Of a stretch of 26,742 nt of DNA, positions 6,732 to 14,257 are shown piece by piece. The translations under genes and the position numbers were made by a program. The notes below the pieces were generated by a model. That model worked only from the letters and a program-made list of their open reading frames with translations. It searched no databases and was not told the origin of the DNA. Numbering within the stretch: the first letter of the stretch is position 1; each line of letters begins with the position of its first letter. Origin of the DNA: Nitrogeniibacter sp050293885 (GTDB lineage: Bacteria > Pseudomonadota > Gammaproteobacteria > Burkholderiales > Rhodocyclaceae). The stretch is from contig JBNKNO010000046.1 in assembly GCA_050293885.1 (NCBI GenBank), positions 1-26,742 on the forward strand, written 5' to 3'.

Positions 6732-8066
6732 TCACAGCACGTAACGCGCCAGATCCTCGCTCTCGGCCACCGTTTCGAGTCGCTCGTCGACATATGCCGG
6801 ATCGACGGTGATGCTGTCCAACCCGGCACGGCCGGCATCGAAGGAGACTTCCTCGAGTAGCTTTTCCATCACCGTGTACAACCGACGCGCGCCGATATTC
6901 TCGGTGGTTTCGTTGACCTGAAAAGCGATCTCGGCGAGTCGGCGGATACCGGGTTCGGTAAATTCGACCTTCACCCCCTCGGTATCCAACAGCGCTTCGT
7001 ACTGGCGGGTGAGGCAGGCATCGGTGCTGGTGAGGATGCGCTCGAAGTCTTCCACCGACAGCGAATCGAGCTCGACGCGAATCGGGAAACGCCCCTGCAA
7101 CTCGGGAATGAGATCGCTGGGCTTGGCCAGGTGAAAGGCGCCGCTGGCAATGAACAGGATGTGATCGGTCTTGATCATGCCGTACTTGGTGCTCACCGTC
7201 GTGCCTTCGACCAGCGGCAGCAGATCGCGCTGCACCCCCTGGCGCGACACGTCGGCGCCCTGCATCTCCGAGCGGCTGGCGACCTTGTCGAGTTCGTCGA
7301 GAAAGACGATGCCGTTCTGCTCGACCGACTGCACCGCCGCCAGCTTGACCTCTTCGTCATTGACCATGCGCGCGGCTTCTTCATCGGCCAGCAATTTGAG
7401 TGCCTCCTTGATCGGCAGCTTGCGCGCCTTCTTGCGCTGGTTGCCGAGGTTCTGGAACATGCCCTGCAGTTGCTGGGTGAGCTCCTCCATACCCGGCGGC
7501 GCGAAGATCTCGGCGCTCATGCCCGGCTGCGCCACTTCGATCTCGATTTCCTTGTCGTCGAGCTCGCCCTCGCGCAGCTTCTTGCGGAATTTCTGGCGTG
7601 TGGTGGTATCGGTGCTCGCCGCCGGCTCGTCGTTGAACCCGACCGGACGGGCAGGGGGCAGCAAGGTGTCGAGCACGCGATCTTCAGCCGCATCGAGCGC
7701 GCGGTCGCGTACGGTTTTCATCGCGCGCTCGCGACCGTCCTTGATGGCGATTTCGACCAAGTCGCGGATGATGGTTTCCACATCGCGACCGACGTAGCCC
7801 ACTTCGGTGAACTTGGTCGCTTCAATCTTGATGAACGGCGCGTTGGCGAGCCGCGCCAATCGTCGGGCGATTTCCGTCTTGCCCACACCGGTGGGGCCGA
7901 TCATGAGGATGTTCTTGGGCGTGATCTCGCCGCGCAGCGGCTCTTCGACCTGCGCCCGGCGCCAGCGATTGCGCAGCGCGATGGCCACGGCACGCTTGGC
8001 GCGGCCTTGGCCGACGATGTGTTTGTCGAGTTCGGAGACGATCTCCGGCGGTGTCATCTGGGTCAT
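6732..8066 (-). CDS. hslU: HslU, ATPase subunit of the HslUV protease
   Basis: HslU is the AAA+ hexamer that unfolds substrates and feeds them into the HslV peptidase. The 444-residue length is standard. Visible elements are the N-terminal PPEIVSELDKHIVGQ, Walker A GPTGVGKT (57-64), the pore loop GYVGRD (90-95), the variable I-domain (about 110-240), Walker B IVFLDE (253-258) and the C-terminal tail EDLARYVL that docks into HslV. It lies 3 bp downstream of hslV and is translated as part of the same operon. An alternative ATG three codons in (MTPPEIV) would give the more usual N-terminus, so the first three residues are uncertain. A strong terminator follows. Confidence 0.97.
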   Translation of the reverse strand: MTQMTPPEIVSELDKHIVGQGRAKRAVAIALRNRWRRAQVEEPLRGEITPKNILMIGPTGVGKTEIARRLARLANAPFIKIEATKFTEVGYVGRDVETIIRDLVEIAIKDGRERAMKTVRDRALDAAEDRVLDTLLPPARPVGFNDEPAASTDTTTRQKFRKKLREGELDDKEIEIEVAQPGMSAEIFAPPGMEELTQQLQGMFQNLGNQRKKARKLPIKEALKLLADEEAARMVNDEEVKLAAVQSVEQNGIVFLDELDKVASRSEMQGADVSRQGVQRDLLPLVEGTTVSTKYGMIKTDHILFIASGAFHLAKPSDLIPELQGRFPIRVELDSLSVEDFERILTSTDACLTRQYEALLDTEGVKVEFTEPGIRRLAEIAFQVNETTENIGARRLYTVMEKLLEEVSFDAGRAGLDSITVDPAYVDERLETVAESEDLARYVL

Positions 8067-8069
8067 GGT

Positions 8070-8615
8070 TCAGCTTCCCCCATCCAGCACTTCGATGGTG
8101 TGGTGCTGGTTGGTGTAAATGCACAGCTCGCCGGCAATGGCGAGCGAGCGGCTCACGATGTCTTCCGGCGACAAGTCGGTGTTGTCGAGCAGGGCGATGG
8201 CCGCCGACTGGGCGAAAGCGCCGCCACTGCCGATGGCGACGATGCCCTTTTCCGGTTCGAGCACGTCGCCGTTGCCGGTGATGATGAGCGAGTTCTCTTC
8301 GTCCGCCACCGCCAGCATGGCCTCAAGCCGCCGCAACATGCGGTCGGTGCGCCAGTCCTTGGCCAACTCCACCGCGCTGCGCAGCAGGTTGCCCTGATGC
8401 TTTTCGAGCTTGGCTTCAAAGCGCTCGAACAAGGTAAAGGCATCCGCCGTTCCACCAGCGAAGCCGGCAAGAATGCGTTCCTGATAAATGCGGCGCACCT
8501 TGCGCGCGCTGCCTTTGACAACGATGTTGCCCAAGGTGACCTGACCGTCGCCGCCCAGCGCGACACGACGCCCGCGCCGCACCGAGAGGATCGTGGTGCC
8601 GTGATACTGTTCCAT
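8070..8615 (-). CDS. hslV: HslV, peptidase subunit of the HslUV protease
   Basis: HslV is the proteasome-beta-like threonine peptidase. The 181-residue product carries a short propeptide (MEQYHG) before the catalytic Thr7 of TTILSVRRG, in place of the bare Met-Thr-Thr start of E. coli. The body shows GDGQVTLGN, the SARKVRRIY region, the GFAGGTADAFTLFERFE loop, LAKDWRTDRMLR and IGSGG, all typical of HslV. Six propeptide residues are usual in betaproteobacterial homologues as I recall them. It is the first gene of the hslVU pair, and a 72-bp gap containing a 16-bp palindrome separates it from the STAS-protein gene upstream. Confidence 0.97.
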   Translation of the reverse strand: MEQYHGTTILSVRRGRRVALGGDGQVTLGNIVVKGSARKVRRIYQERILAGFAGGTADAFTLFERFEAKLEKHQGNLLRSAVELAKDWRTDRMLRRLEAMLAVADEENSLIITGNGDVLEPEKGIVAIGSGGAFAQSAAIALLDNTDLSPEDIVSRSLAIAGELCIYTNQHHTIEVLDGGS

Positions 8616-8629
8616 GTGAAGTCCTGATG

Positions 8630-8645
8630 GGCCCGTGCACGGGCC
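8630..8645. repeat. 16-bp perfect palindrome upstream of hslV
   Basis: GGCCCGTGCACGGGCC is perfectly self-complementary and lies 15 bp upstream of the hslV start codon. It could be an operator or a hairpin in the leader; no T-run follows on either strand, so it is not a standard terminator. Confidence 0.6.
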
Positions 8646-8687
8646 GATTGCGGGGCGGCAACGCGCCCGGAGAGTTCTAACTGGGGT

Positions 8688-9818
8688 TCAAGCGCGCAAT
8701 TGCAAGCGGGCGACCTGGTCGATGCCCATCACCCGCAACAGTGCCGCCACCATGGCGTTGACCCGGTTGAGCGATACCAGTTTGCCCTGCCCCTGCAAGG
8801 TCGCCAGTACGTTGAACAGGCTGCCGGCGGCAACGAAGTCCATCCGGCGCAAGCGCGAACAATCCACGTTCACCGAGGTCTGATCAGCCGCAAACGCTGC
8901 CAACTTGCGAATACCTTCGGCGCTGGCGCCCAGCACCTCACCTTCGAGCGCGAAGCCTGTGGGCGCTTCCGATGCGCCTTCGATGTCAGTCGTCGCGGTG
9001 ATCTCTTCCATGTCCGGCGGTTCCCAGGACGGCGGCGACACTTCAAAGGTCACCGCAAAGTCCACCGCCACTTCCTCAAAGCGCTCGATGTCGTCGGTGT
9101 GCTGCAGCATGTCGAGCAACAACAACCACATACCGCGGTTCTCGGCCTGTCCAGCCGTCACCTGACCACCCAACATGGCGGCGACGGAACTACAGCCCGA
9201 CAGCCGCACGGTCACGCCCTCGCCGCGCAAATCGAGCACCAGATCGCGGAACAATTGGCAACCGGCCTCATCGGCAGAGCGCAGACGCGACAGGTCGATA
9301 CGCACGGTGCCGTGCTTGCGGGCGGTTTCACGCACGCGATCGAACTGCTTGGCGACCTGCTCGGTCAGTGCGGCGCCCATGGCCACCGACGGGGTACTCG
9401 ACTTGGCCTTTTGGGCCGGCGCATCGGTCACGTCCCAGGGCGGGGGAGATTTTTCGAAACTGCGGGCGTAGGCAATCACACGCTCATCGAACTCGGCCCG
9501 CATGCCGGTGAGCTTGTACAGATCGAGCAACATCTGCCACATGAATTCGCCCTGCCCAATCGGCAGGGTATCGACGAAACTCGCGAGCACGGCGGCCGCG
9601 GCGTCGTTTTGGTCGTTGGCGTAAAGCACCGCGGCTTCTTCGGCGACGCTCGAAAAATCATCACCGCCTTCATGGATTTCCATCTTGCCCGCGCATTCGG
9701 CGAGCGCGCGCGCGACATCGCCACCCGCGGATCCGAAATCCAGGGTGGACAATTCCGATCGGGGTGCCTTCGAGGCACCACCAGACAACGATTTCTGCTT
9801 TTTGGACGGGCCGACCAA
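8688..9818 (-). CDS. Protein with two STAS domains and duplicated helical modules
   Basis: The 376-residue cytoplasmic protein has two STAS-like (anti-sigma-factor antagonist fold) segments, near residues 150-215 and 288-373; VRIDLSRLRSADEAGCQLF and VNVDCSRLRRMDFVAAGSL occupy the matching strand-helix position. A similar helical module precedes each: MWQMLLDLYKLTG...SFEKSPPPWD near 93-129, and MWLLLLDMLQHTD...TFEVSPPSWE near 230-266. The protein is therefore an internal duplication. No serine followed by the usual STAS phosphorylation context is obvious. The TTG at 9818 is preferred over TTG at 9845 because AGAGGGAG lies 7 nt upstream of 9818. It precedes hslVU on the same strand. Function unknown; a signalling or scaffold role is inferred from the fold only. 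Confidence 0.78.
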   Translation of the reverse strand: MVGPSKKQKSLSGGASKAPRSELSTLDFGSAGGDVARALAECAGKMEIHEGGDDFSSVAEEAAVLYANDQNDAAAAVLASFVDTLPIGQGEFMWQMLLDLYKLTGMRAEFDERVIAYARSFEKSPPPWDVTDAPAQKAKSSTPSVAMGAALTEQVAKQFDRVRETARKHGTVRIDLSRLRSADEAGCQLFRDLVLDLRGEGVTVRLSGCSSVAAMLGGQVTAGQAENRGMWLLLLDMLQHTDDIERFEEVAVDFAVTFEVSPPSWEPPDMEEITATTDIEGASEAPTGFALEGEVLGASAEGIRKLAAFAADQTSVNVDCSRLRRMDFVAAGSLFNVLATLQGQGKLVSLNRVNAMVAALLRVMGIDQVARLQLRA

Positions 9819-9967
9819 GATCGCACTCCCTCTTGCGGCGATCAAGCCATGAACGAGTTTTCGAGCATACCACTGTCGCCCAACATCGTCAGGGGAGCAA
9901 GCCTAATTGAGAGGAATTGTTAAGGATTCCACGCAAAGGAAGCCAGAATCGAGCCGCCGCTTCTGGC

Positions 9968-9973
9968 TACAAT
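9968..9973 (+). promoter_or_regulatory. -10 box of the ybgC-tol-pal operon
   Basis: TACAAT ends 6 bp before the preferred ybgC ATG at 9980. Transcription from it would begin at or next to the start codon. No ribosome binding site lies in the gap, and the -35 region is weak. Confidence 0.5.
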
Positions 9974-9979
9974 AGCGCG

Positions 9980-10420
9980 ATGCATGCTTCCAGTCCCGAC
10001 ACGCAAAGCAGCGCCGTGCGCGAATCCCGCCTGAACCTGCGGGTGTACTACGAAGACACCGACGCCGCCGGCGTGGTGTACTACGCCAACTACTGGCGCT
10101 TCTGCGAGCGGGGCCGTACCGAGTGGTTGCGCGCGTTCGGGTTCGACCAGCAGGCGCTGATGGACGAATCCGGGCTGGCCTTCGTGGTGCGCTCGGTGCG
10201 CGGCGACTATCTTCGCCCTGCGCGTCTCGACGACACGATCACCGTCCTCACCTCCGTCGACGCGCCGCGACGTGCCAGTCTGGACTTCACGCAAATTATC
10301 GTTCGTGGCGAGGAACGCCTGTTCACCGCCACGGTCTCAATCGCGTGCCTCGATACGCGCCGCGGACGCCCCGCGGCCATTCCGGCACACATCCGACAAA
10401 CCATCGAAGCTTCGGCCTGA
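9980..10420 (+). CDS. ybgC: Tol-Pal-associated acyl-CoA thioesterase YbgC
   Basis: YbgC is a hot-dog-fold thioesterase of the 4-hydroxybenzoyl-CoA thioesterase family, usually the first gene of the tol-pal operon. The 146-residue product has the family's active-site segment YYEDTDAAGVVYYANYWRFCERGRTEW-type, with the catalytic aspartate in EDTD, then FVVRSVRGDYLRPARLDD and the final strand LFTATVSIACLD. Candidate starts are TTG 9917, ATG 9980 and GTG 10016. ATG at 9980 fits the usual length, although it has no ribosome binding site and sits just after a -10 box. It lies 3 bp before tolQ, so it is translated with the tol genes. Confidence 0.92.
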   Translation: MHASSPDTQSSAVRESRLNLRVYYEDTDAAGVVYYANYWRFCERGRTEWLRAFGFDQQALMDESGLAFVVRSVRGDYLRPARLDDTITVLTSVDAPRRASLDFTQIIVRGEERLFTATVSIACLDTRRGRPAAIPAHIRQTIEASA

Positions 10421-10423
10421 CCC

Positions 10424-11098
10424 ATGCCCATCACACAAGACCTGTCGATCCTGTCCCTCATTGCCGAAGCGAGTTTGATTGTCAAACTGGTCATGGCGCT
10501 GCTGGCCGTTGTCTCCTTCATGTCCTGGTACTGGATCTTCCGCAAGTGGTTCGCCATCGGTGCCGCGCGCCGCAAGACAGTGGTGTTCGAACGCAATTTC
10601 TGGAGTGGCGGCGACCTCAACAATCTGTATCAGAGCGCCAGCAACGACCGCCACAACACCGGCCCGATGGAACGCATCTTCGAATCCGGCTATCGCGAAT
10701 TTTCCAAACTGCGCGCCAAGAATATCGACCCGGATACGGTCGTCGACGGCGCCCGACGTGCCATGCGCGCGACCTATCAGCGTGAGATCGACGAACTCGA
10801 AGCGCACCTGGCCTTTCTTGCCTCGGTCGGTTCGGTGTCGCCCTACGTCGGTCTGTTCGGCACGGTGTGGGGCATCATGAACGCCTTCCGCGGCCTGTCG
10901 AACGTCTCTTCGGCCACCCTCGCCCATGTGGCGCCGGGCATTGCCGAAGCGCTGGTCGCCACCGCCATCGGCCTGTTCGCCGCGATCCCCGCGGTGGTCG
11001 CCTACAACCGCTTCGCCCACGACATCGACCGCCTCTCCATCCGCTCCGAGAGCTTCATGGAAGAGTGTTCCAACATCCTCCAGCGCCAGTTGCGCTGA
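10424..11098 (+). CDS. tolQ: TolQ, inner-membrane proton-channel subunit
   Basis: TolQ forms, with TolR, the proton-driven motor that energises TolA and pulls the outer membrane inward during division. The 224-residue product is a MotA/TolQ/ExbB protein. One membrane segment lies near residues 13-38 (ASLIVKLVMALLAVVSFMSWYW), followed by a cytoplasmic loop. Two C-terminal membrane segments contain SVSPYVGLFGTVWGIMNAF and GIAEALVATAIGLFAAIPAVVAYN, the signature region of the family. It follows ybgC by 3 bp and is followed after 16 bp by tolR. Confidence 0.96.
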   Translation: MPITQDLSILSLIAEASLIVKLVMALLAVVSFMSWYWIFRKWFAIGAARRKTVVFERNFWSGGDLNNLYQSASNDRHNTGPMERIFESGYREFSKLRAKNIDPDTVVDGARRAMRATYQREIDELEAHLAFLASVGSVSPYVGLFGTVWGIMNAFRGLSNVSSATLAHVAPGIAEALVATAIGLFAAIPAVVAYNRFAHDIDRLSIRSESFMEECSNILQRQLR

Positions 11099-11114
11099 GC
11101 GGGCGGAGTCTGTC

Positions 11115-11528
11115 ATGCGCCCGCGTCGCCTCATGAACCAGATCAACGTCGTGCCCTATATCGACGTGATGCTTGTGCTGCTCGTCATCTTCATGGTCAC
11201 CGCGCCCATGATCCAGACCGGCAGCATTGAAGTGCCCAGCGTCGGCAAGGCATCCGACGCGCCCGCCGAACCGATCCAGGTCGTCGTTCGCGCCGACGGC
11301 TCGGTCGCCCTGCGCGAAGGCGCCGGCGACCCGCGTGCACTGCCACTCGACACCCTCGTAGGCGAACTCAAGGCCATGCAGTCTGGCGCCACCAAACGGC
11401 CGGTGCTCATCGCCGGCGACAAGAGCGCGCGCTACGAAGAGGTGCTCAAGGTGATGGATGCGCTCCAACGCGCCAGCATCGACAAGATCGGCCTGCTCGT
11501 CCAGCGCGGCGACGCAACCGCCAAGTAA
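11115..11528 (+). CDS. tolR: TolR, inner-membrane motor subunit
   Basis: TolR (ExbD/TolR family) is the partner of TolQ. The 137-residue product begins with a short cytoplasmic stretch containing INVVPYID. Asp17 at the start of the only membrane helix (VMLVLLVIFMVTAP) corresponds to the proton-carrying aspartate of the family. A periplasmic domain follows, with IQVVVRADGSVALR and the C-terminal LKVMDALQRASIDKIGLLVQ. ATG at 11115 was chosen because GGAG lies 6 nt upstream and the family N-terminus follows; the open frame back to 10926 lies inside tolQ. Confidence 0.95.
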   Translation: MRPRRLMNQINVVPYIDVMLVLLVIFMVTAPMIQTGSIEVPSVGKASDAPAEPIQVVVRADGSVALREGAGDPRALPLDTLVGELKAMQSGATKRPVLIAGDKSARYEEVLKVMDALQRASIDKIGLLVQRGDATAK

Positions 11529-11535
11529 GGTCAAG

Positions 11536-12369
11536 ATGGACGCCAGCCTCGACGCCCGCCAGACGTTCGCCACATCCGATCCCGGCAAATGGCCCTCCAT
11601 GGTGCTGGCCGTGCTGGTGCACCTGGTGCTCGCGGTCTTTCTGTTCTTCGGCGTCCGCTGGCAAAGCCAACCGCCGGCAGCGGTGCAGGTCACCCTCGTG
11701 CCCATGCCTCCCGTGACAGCGCGGCCGGCAACCAAGCCGCAGCCCAAACCAACGCCCAAACCCCAGCCAAAACCGAAGCCCGAACCCAAACCTGAACCCA
11801 AACCCAAACCGGCACCCAAACCGGCACCCAAACCTGAACCCAAGCCGGCGCCAAAGCCCGAGCCCAAGGCACCGGACATCAAGACGCCTGAAAAGAAACC
11901 GGAACCGAAGCCGAAGCCCGAGCCGAAGCCCGAGCCAAAACCCAAGCCGACGCCAAAACCGAAACCCCGGCCGCAAGACAAGGCACGCGCCATCGAGAAC
12001 AACCGCATGGACGAGTTGCTGGCCATGGACGCCCAGCGCGCGCGCGAGGCCGAACTGCTACGACAGGAGGCGTCAGCCGCAGCACGAAACCGTGCGCTGG
12101 ATAGCTATATCGCGAAAATTCAGGGCAAGGTGCGCTACAACCTGATTCCGCCGCCAGGCATGACGGGCAATCCCGAAGCGGTGTTCATCGTCACGCAGGC
12201 CAAGGGCGGCGTGGTGCTCGACGTGCGTTTGCGCAAGAGCAGCGGAAACCCGACGCTGGATGACGCCATCAAACGCGCCATCCAGAAATCGGACCCCTTG
12301 CCGCAACCCGACGACCCGTCTCTTTTCTCTCGTACACTCGAGCTTACATTCCGGCCCCTCGAACAATGA
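11536..12369 (+). CDS. tolA: TolA, envelope-spanning protein with a Pro-Lys-rich domain
   Basis: TolA links the TolQR motor to TolB and Pal across the periplasm. The 277-residue product has a membrane helix at about 21-40. An extended tract of alternating Pro and Lys/Glu (about 67-147, mostly EPKP, KPKP and APKP units) follows, then a short charged helix (148-188). The C-terminal TolA/TonB-like domain runs from about 190 to 277 (YIAKIQGKVRYNLIPPPG ... VVLDVRLRKSSGNPTLDDAIKRAI). Unlike E. coli TolA, whose middle domain is a long Ala/Lys helix, this linker should be a polyproline-type rod as in TonB. Position between tolR and tolB and the C-terminal domain identify it as TolA. The start is ATG 11536, 7 bp after tolR. 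Confidence 0.93.
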   Translation: MDASLDARQTFATSDPGKWPSMVLAVLVHLVLAVFLFFGVRWQSQPPAAVQVTLVPMPPVTARPATKPQPKPTPKPQPKPKPEPKPEPKPKPAPKPAPKPEPKPAPKPEPKAPDIKTPEKKPEPKPKPEPKPEPKPKPTPKPKPRPQDKARAIENNRMDELLAMDAQRAREAELLRQEASAAARNRALDSYIAKIQGKVRYNLIPPPGMTGNPEAVFIVTQAKGGVVLDVRLRKSSGNPTLDDAIKRAIQKSDPLPQPDDPSLFSRTLELTFRPLEQ

Positions 12370-12380
12370 TCAGGGTTGGG

Positions 12381-12386
12381 TATAAT
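12381..12386 (+). promoter_or_regulatory. Possible internal promoter (-10) before tolB
   Basis: A perfect TATAAT lies 17 bp before the tolB start, in the 34-bp tolA-tolB gap. The -35 position (CTCGAA) is poor. It could give extra tolB-pal-cpoB transcript or could be chance. Confidence 0.3.
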
Positions 12387-12403
12387 CCGCCCGGACACTA
12401 TTT

Positions 12404-13684
12404 ATGATGAAACCGACTGATTTGCTTCGCTTTTTCCTCACCCTCGCGCTAGCACTGAGCGCTTTTGCCGCCCAGGCGCAGCTCTCCATCGAGATCACCG
12501 GCGCCGGCGCCAACCGCTTCCCCGTGGCCATTGCGGCCATGGAGGGCGAATCCCAGTTGCCGCGTAGCGTCACCGAAATCATCCGCAGCGACCTGGAACG
12601 TAGCGGCCTGTTCAGTCTGGTCGAACTCGGCCCGACGCCGCTGTCCGAAGCCGCGCTCCCCGACTACGCCTACCTGCGCACGCGCATGGCCGACGCCGTC
12701 GCCGTGGGCAGCGTGCGCGCCGTCGGCAGTGGGCGCTTCGAAGTGCGCATGCGCCTGTACGACACCCGTCAGGAGACTCAGCTCGACTCCGTCGTGCTCA
12801 CCATGACGCCCCAGCAGTACCGGGCCACCGGTCACCGCATCGCCGACGTGATCTTCGAAAAGATCACCGGGCTCAAGGGCGTGTTCTCCACACGCATTGC
12901 CTACGTGGTCAAGTCCGGCAGCAGCTACAAGCTGCAGATTGCCGACTCCGACGGTGCCAATGCGCAGACCGCGCTCAACTCGCACGAACCGATCATCTCC
13001 CCCGCGTGGTCGCCCGACGGCAAGAAACTCGCCTACGTGTCGTTCCAGCTCAAGAAGCCGATCGTGTATGTGCACGATCTGGCGGCAGGCATCCAGTCCG
13101 TCATCGCCAATTTCAAGGGCTCCAACTCGGCCCCCGCGTGGTCGCCCGACGGCAAGCGCCTGGCCGTGGTGCTTACCAAGGACGGGCTGTCGCAGATGTA
13201 CACCGTCAATGCCGACGGTTCGGGCGTCAAGCGGCTCGCCACCTCATCGAGCATCGACACCGAACCGGCCTTCAGTCATGACGGACAGTGGATCTACTTC
13301 ACCTCCGACCGCGGCGGCAGTCCGCAGATCTACCGTATTCCGGTCGCCGGTGGCCGCGCCGAGCGCGTGAGCTTCGAAGGCAGTTACAACGTCACCCCGC
13401 GCCCGTCGCCAGACGGTCTCACCATGACCTACATTACCCGCTCGGCCAACGGCTTCCAGGTTGCCATCATGGACCTGGCTACCCGCCAATACGCCGTGCT
13501 GACCGATTCATCTCGCGATGAATCCCCAAGCTTCGCCCCCAACAGCCGCATGATCCTCTACGCCACCGAAGTCGGTGGTCGAGGCGTGCTCGCCGCAGTA
13601 TCCTCGGACGGTCGCATCAAGCAGCGGCTGTCGGTCAAGGCGGCTGATGTGCGCGAACCCGCTTGGGGCCCCTTGCTGCAATAA
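12404..13684 (+). CDS. tolB: TolB, periplasmic beta-propeller of the Tol-Pal system
   Basis: TolB binds Pal and TolA in the periplasm. The 426-residue product has a signal peptide (about 1-25, ending SAFAAQA before QLSIEITG). An N-terminal alpha/beta domain containing the PVAIAAMEGE and IIRSDLERSGLF regions follows. The C-terminal six-bladed propeller is built of WD40-like units, visible as PAWSPDGKKLAYVS, PAWSPDGKRLAVVL, PAFSHDGQWIYFTSDRGG, PRPSPDGLTMTYIT and PSFAPNSRMILYAT. The first two units share an identical 24-base stretch. Two adjacent ATGs begin the frame. It lies 34 bp after tolA. Confidence 0.97.
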   Translation: MMKPTDLLRFFLTLALALSAFAAQAQLSIEITGAGANRFPVAIAAMEGESQLPRSVTEIIRSDLERSGLFSLVELGPTPLSEAALPDYAYLRTRMADAVAVGSVRAVGSGRFEVRMRLYDTRQETQLDSVVLTMTPQQYRATGHRIADVIFEKITGLKGVFSTRIAYVVKSGSSYKLQIADSDGANAQTALNSHEPIISPAWSPDGKKLAYVSFQLKKPIVYVHDLAAGIQSVIANFKGSNSAPAWSPDGKRLAVVLTKDGLSQMYTVNADGSGVKRLATSSSIDTEPAFSHDGQWIYFTSDRGGSPQIYRIPVAGGRAERVSFEGSYNVTPRPSPDGLTMTYITRSANGFQVAIMDLATRQYAVLTDSSRDESPSFAPNSRMILYATEVGGRGVLAAVSSDGRIKQRLSVKAADVREPAWGPLLQ

Positions 13685-13732
13685 ACCCTGGCCCAAGAAG
13701 CCAAAACCCCGCTCAACTCACAGGAGTTACCC

Positions 13733-14257
13733 ATGCGTTCAACCCTCGCCGCCTCACTTGTTGTCCTTGGCCTGCTGGCCGGATGCTCGAGCTCGCCCAT
13801 GACCCAGGATTCCGGGGCGGCCGTCGAGGATCGCACAGCCCCCGACACCATCCCCACCGTGACGCCCGACACCATGTCCGGTAGCGCGCTGGACGAGCTG
13901 AAAGACCCCAGCAGCCCGTTGTCCAAGCGCAGCGTGTTCTTCGAATACGACAGCTTCGTGATCCGCGGCGACTACATGCCGCTGGTGGAAACCCATGCCC
14001 GCTTCCTCGTCGCCCACCCGGAACTGAAAATGCTCATCCAGGGCAACGCCGACGAACGCGGCAGCCGCGAGTACAACCTGGCCCTCGGCCAGAAGCGTGC
14101 CGACGCGATGAAGAAGGCACTGCTGCTGCTCGGCGCCAAGGAAGGCCAGATCGAATCGGTCAGCCTGGGTGAGGAGAAGCCGCGCTGCACCGACAGCAGC
14201 GAAGATTGCTACGCCCAGAACCGTCGCGGCGACATGCTGTACACGGGTGAGTTCTGA
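13733..14257 (+). CDS. pal: Pal, peptidoglycan-associated outer-membrane lipoprotein
   Basis: Pal tethers the outer membrane to peptidoglycan. The 174-residue precursor has a lipoprotein signal peptide with lipobox LLAGC (Cys at residue 21) and a disordered Thr/Pro-rich linker. An OmpA-like domain follows, with VFFEYDSFVI, the peptidoglycan-binding region GNADERGSREYNLALGQKRADA, and the C-terminal EEKPRCTDSSEDCYAQNRRGD. GGAG precedes the ATG at a proper distance. The stop codon overlaps the cpoB start by one base (TGATG), showing translational coupling. Confidence 0.96.
   Translation: MRSTLAASLVVLGLLAGCSSSPMTQDSGAAVEDRTAPDTIPTVTPDTMSGSALDELKDPSSPLSKRSVFFEYDSFVIRGDYMPLVETHARFLVAHPELKMLIQGNADERGSREYNLALGQKRADAMKKALLLLGAKEGQIESVSLGEEKPRCTDSSEDCYAQNRRGDMLYTGEF

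Noticed and set aside
7131..8627. 498-codon plus-strand open frame opposite hslU and hslV
   Set aside because: It is antisense to two certain genes; its His/Arg/Gly-rich composition is that of a GC-rich shadow frame, with no recognisable domain.
8660..8700. CTTGAA on the minus strand near the end of the STAS gene as a sigma-32 -35 box for hslVU
   Set aside because: No CCCCAT-like -10 occurs at the required spacing.
8700..9923. 407-codon plus-strand frame opposite the STAS-protein gene
   Set aside because: The minus-strand product has recognisable duplicated domains; the plus frame is His/Gln/Arg-rich and domain-free.
11734..11977. Short regularly spaced repeats that might suggest a CRISPR array
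   Set aside because: They are in-frame Pro-Lys codon repeats of tolA, only 6-12 bp long, without spacers.
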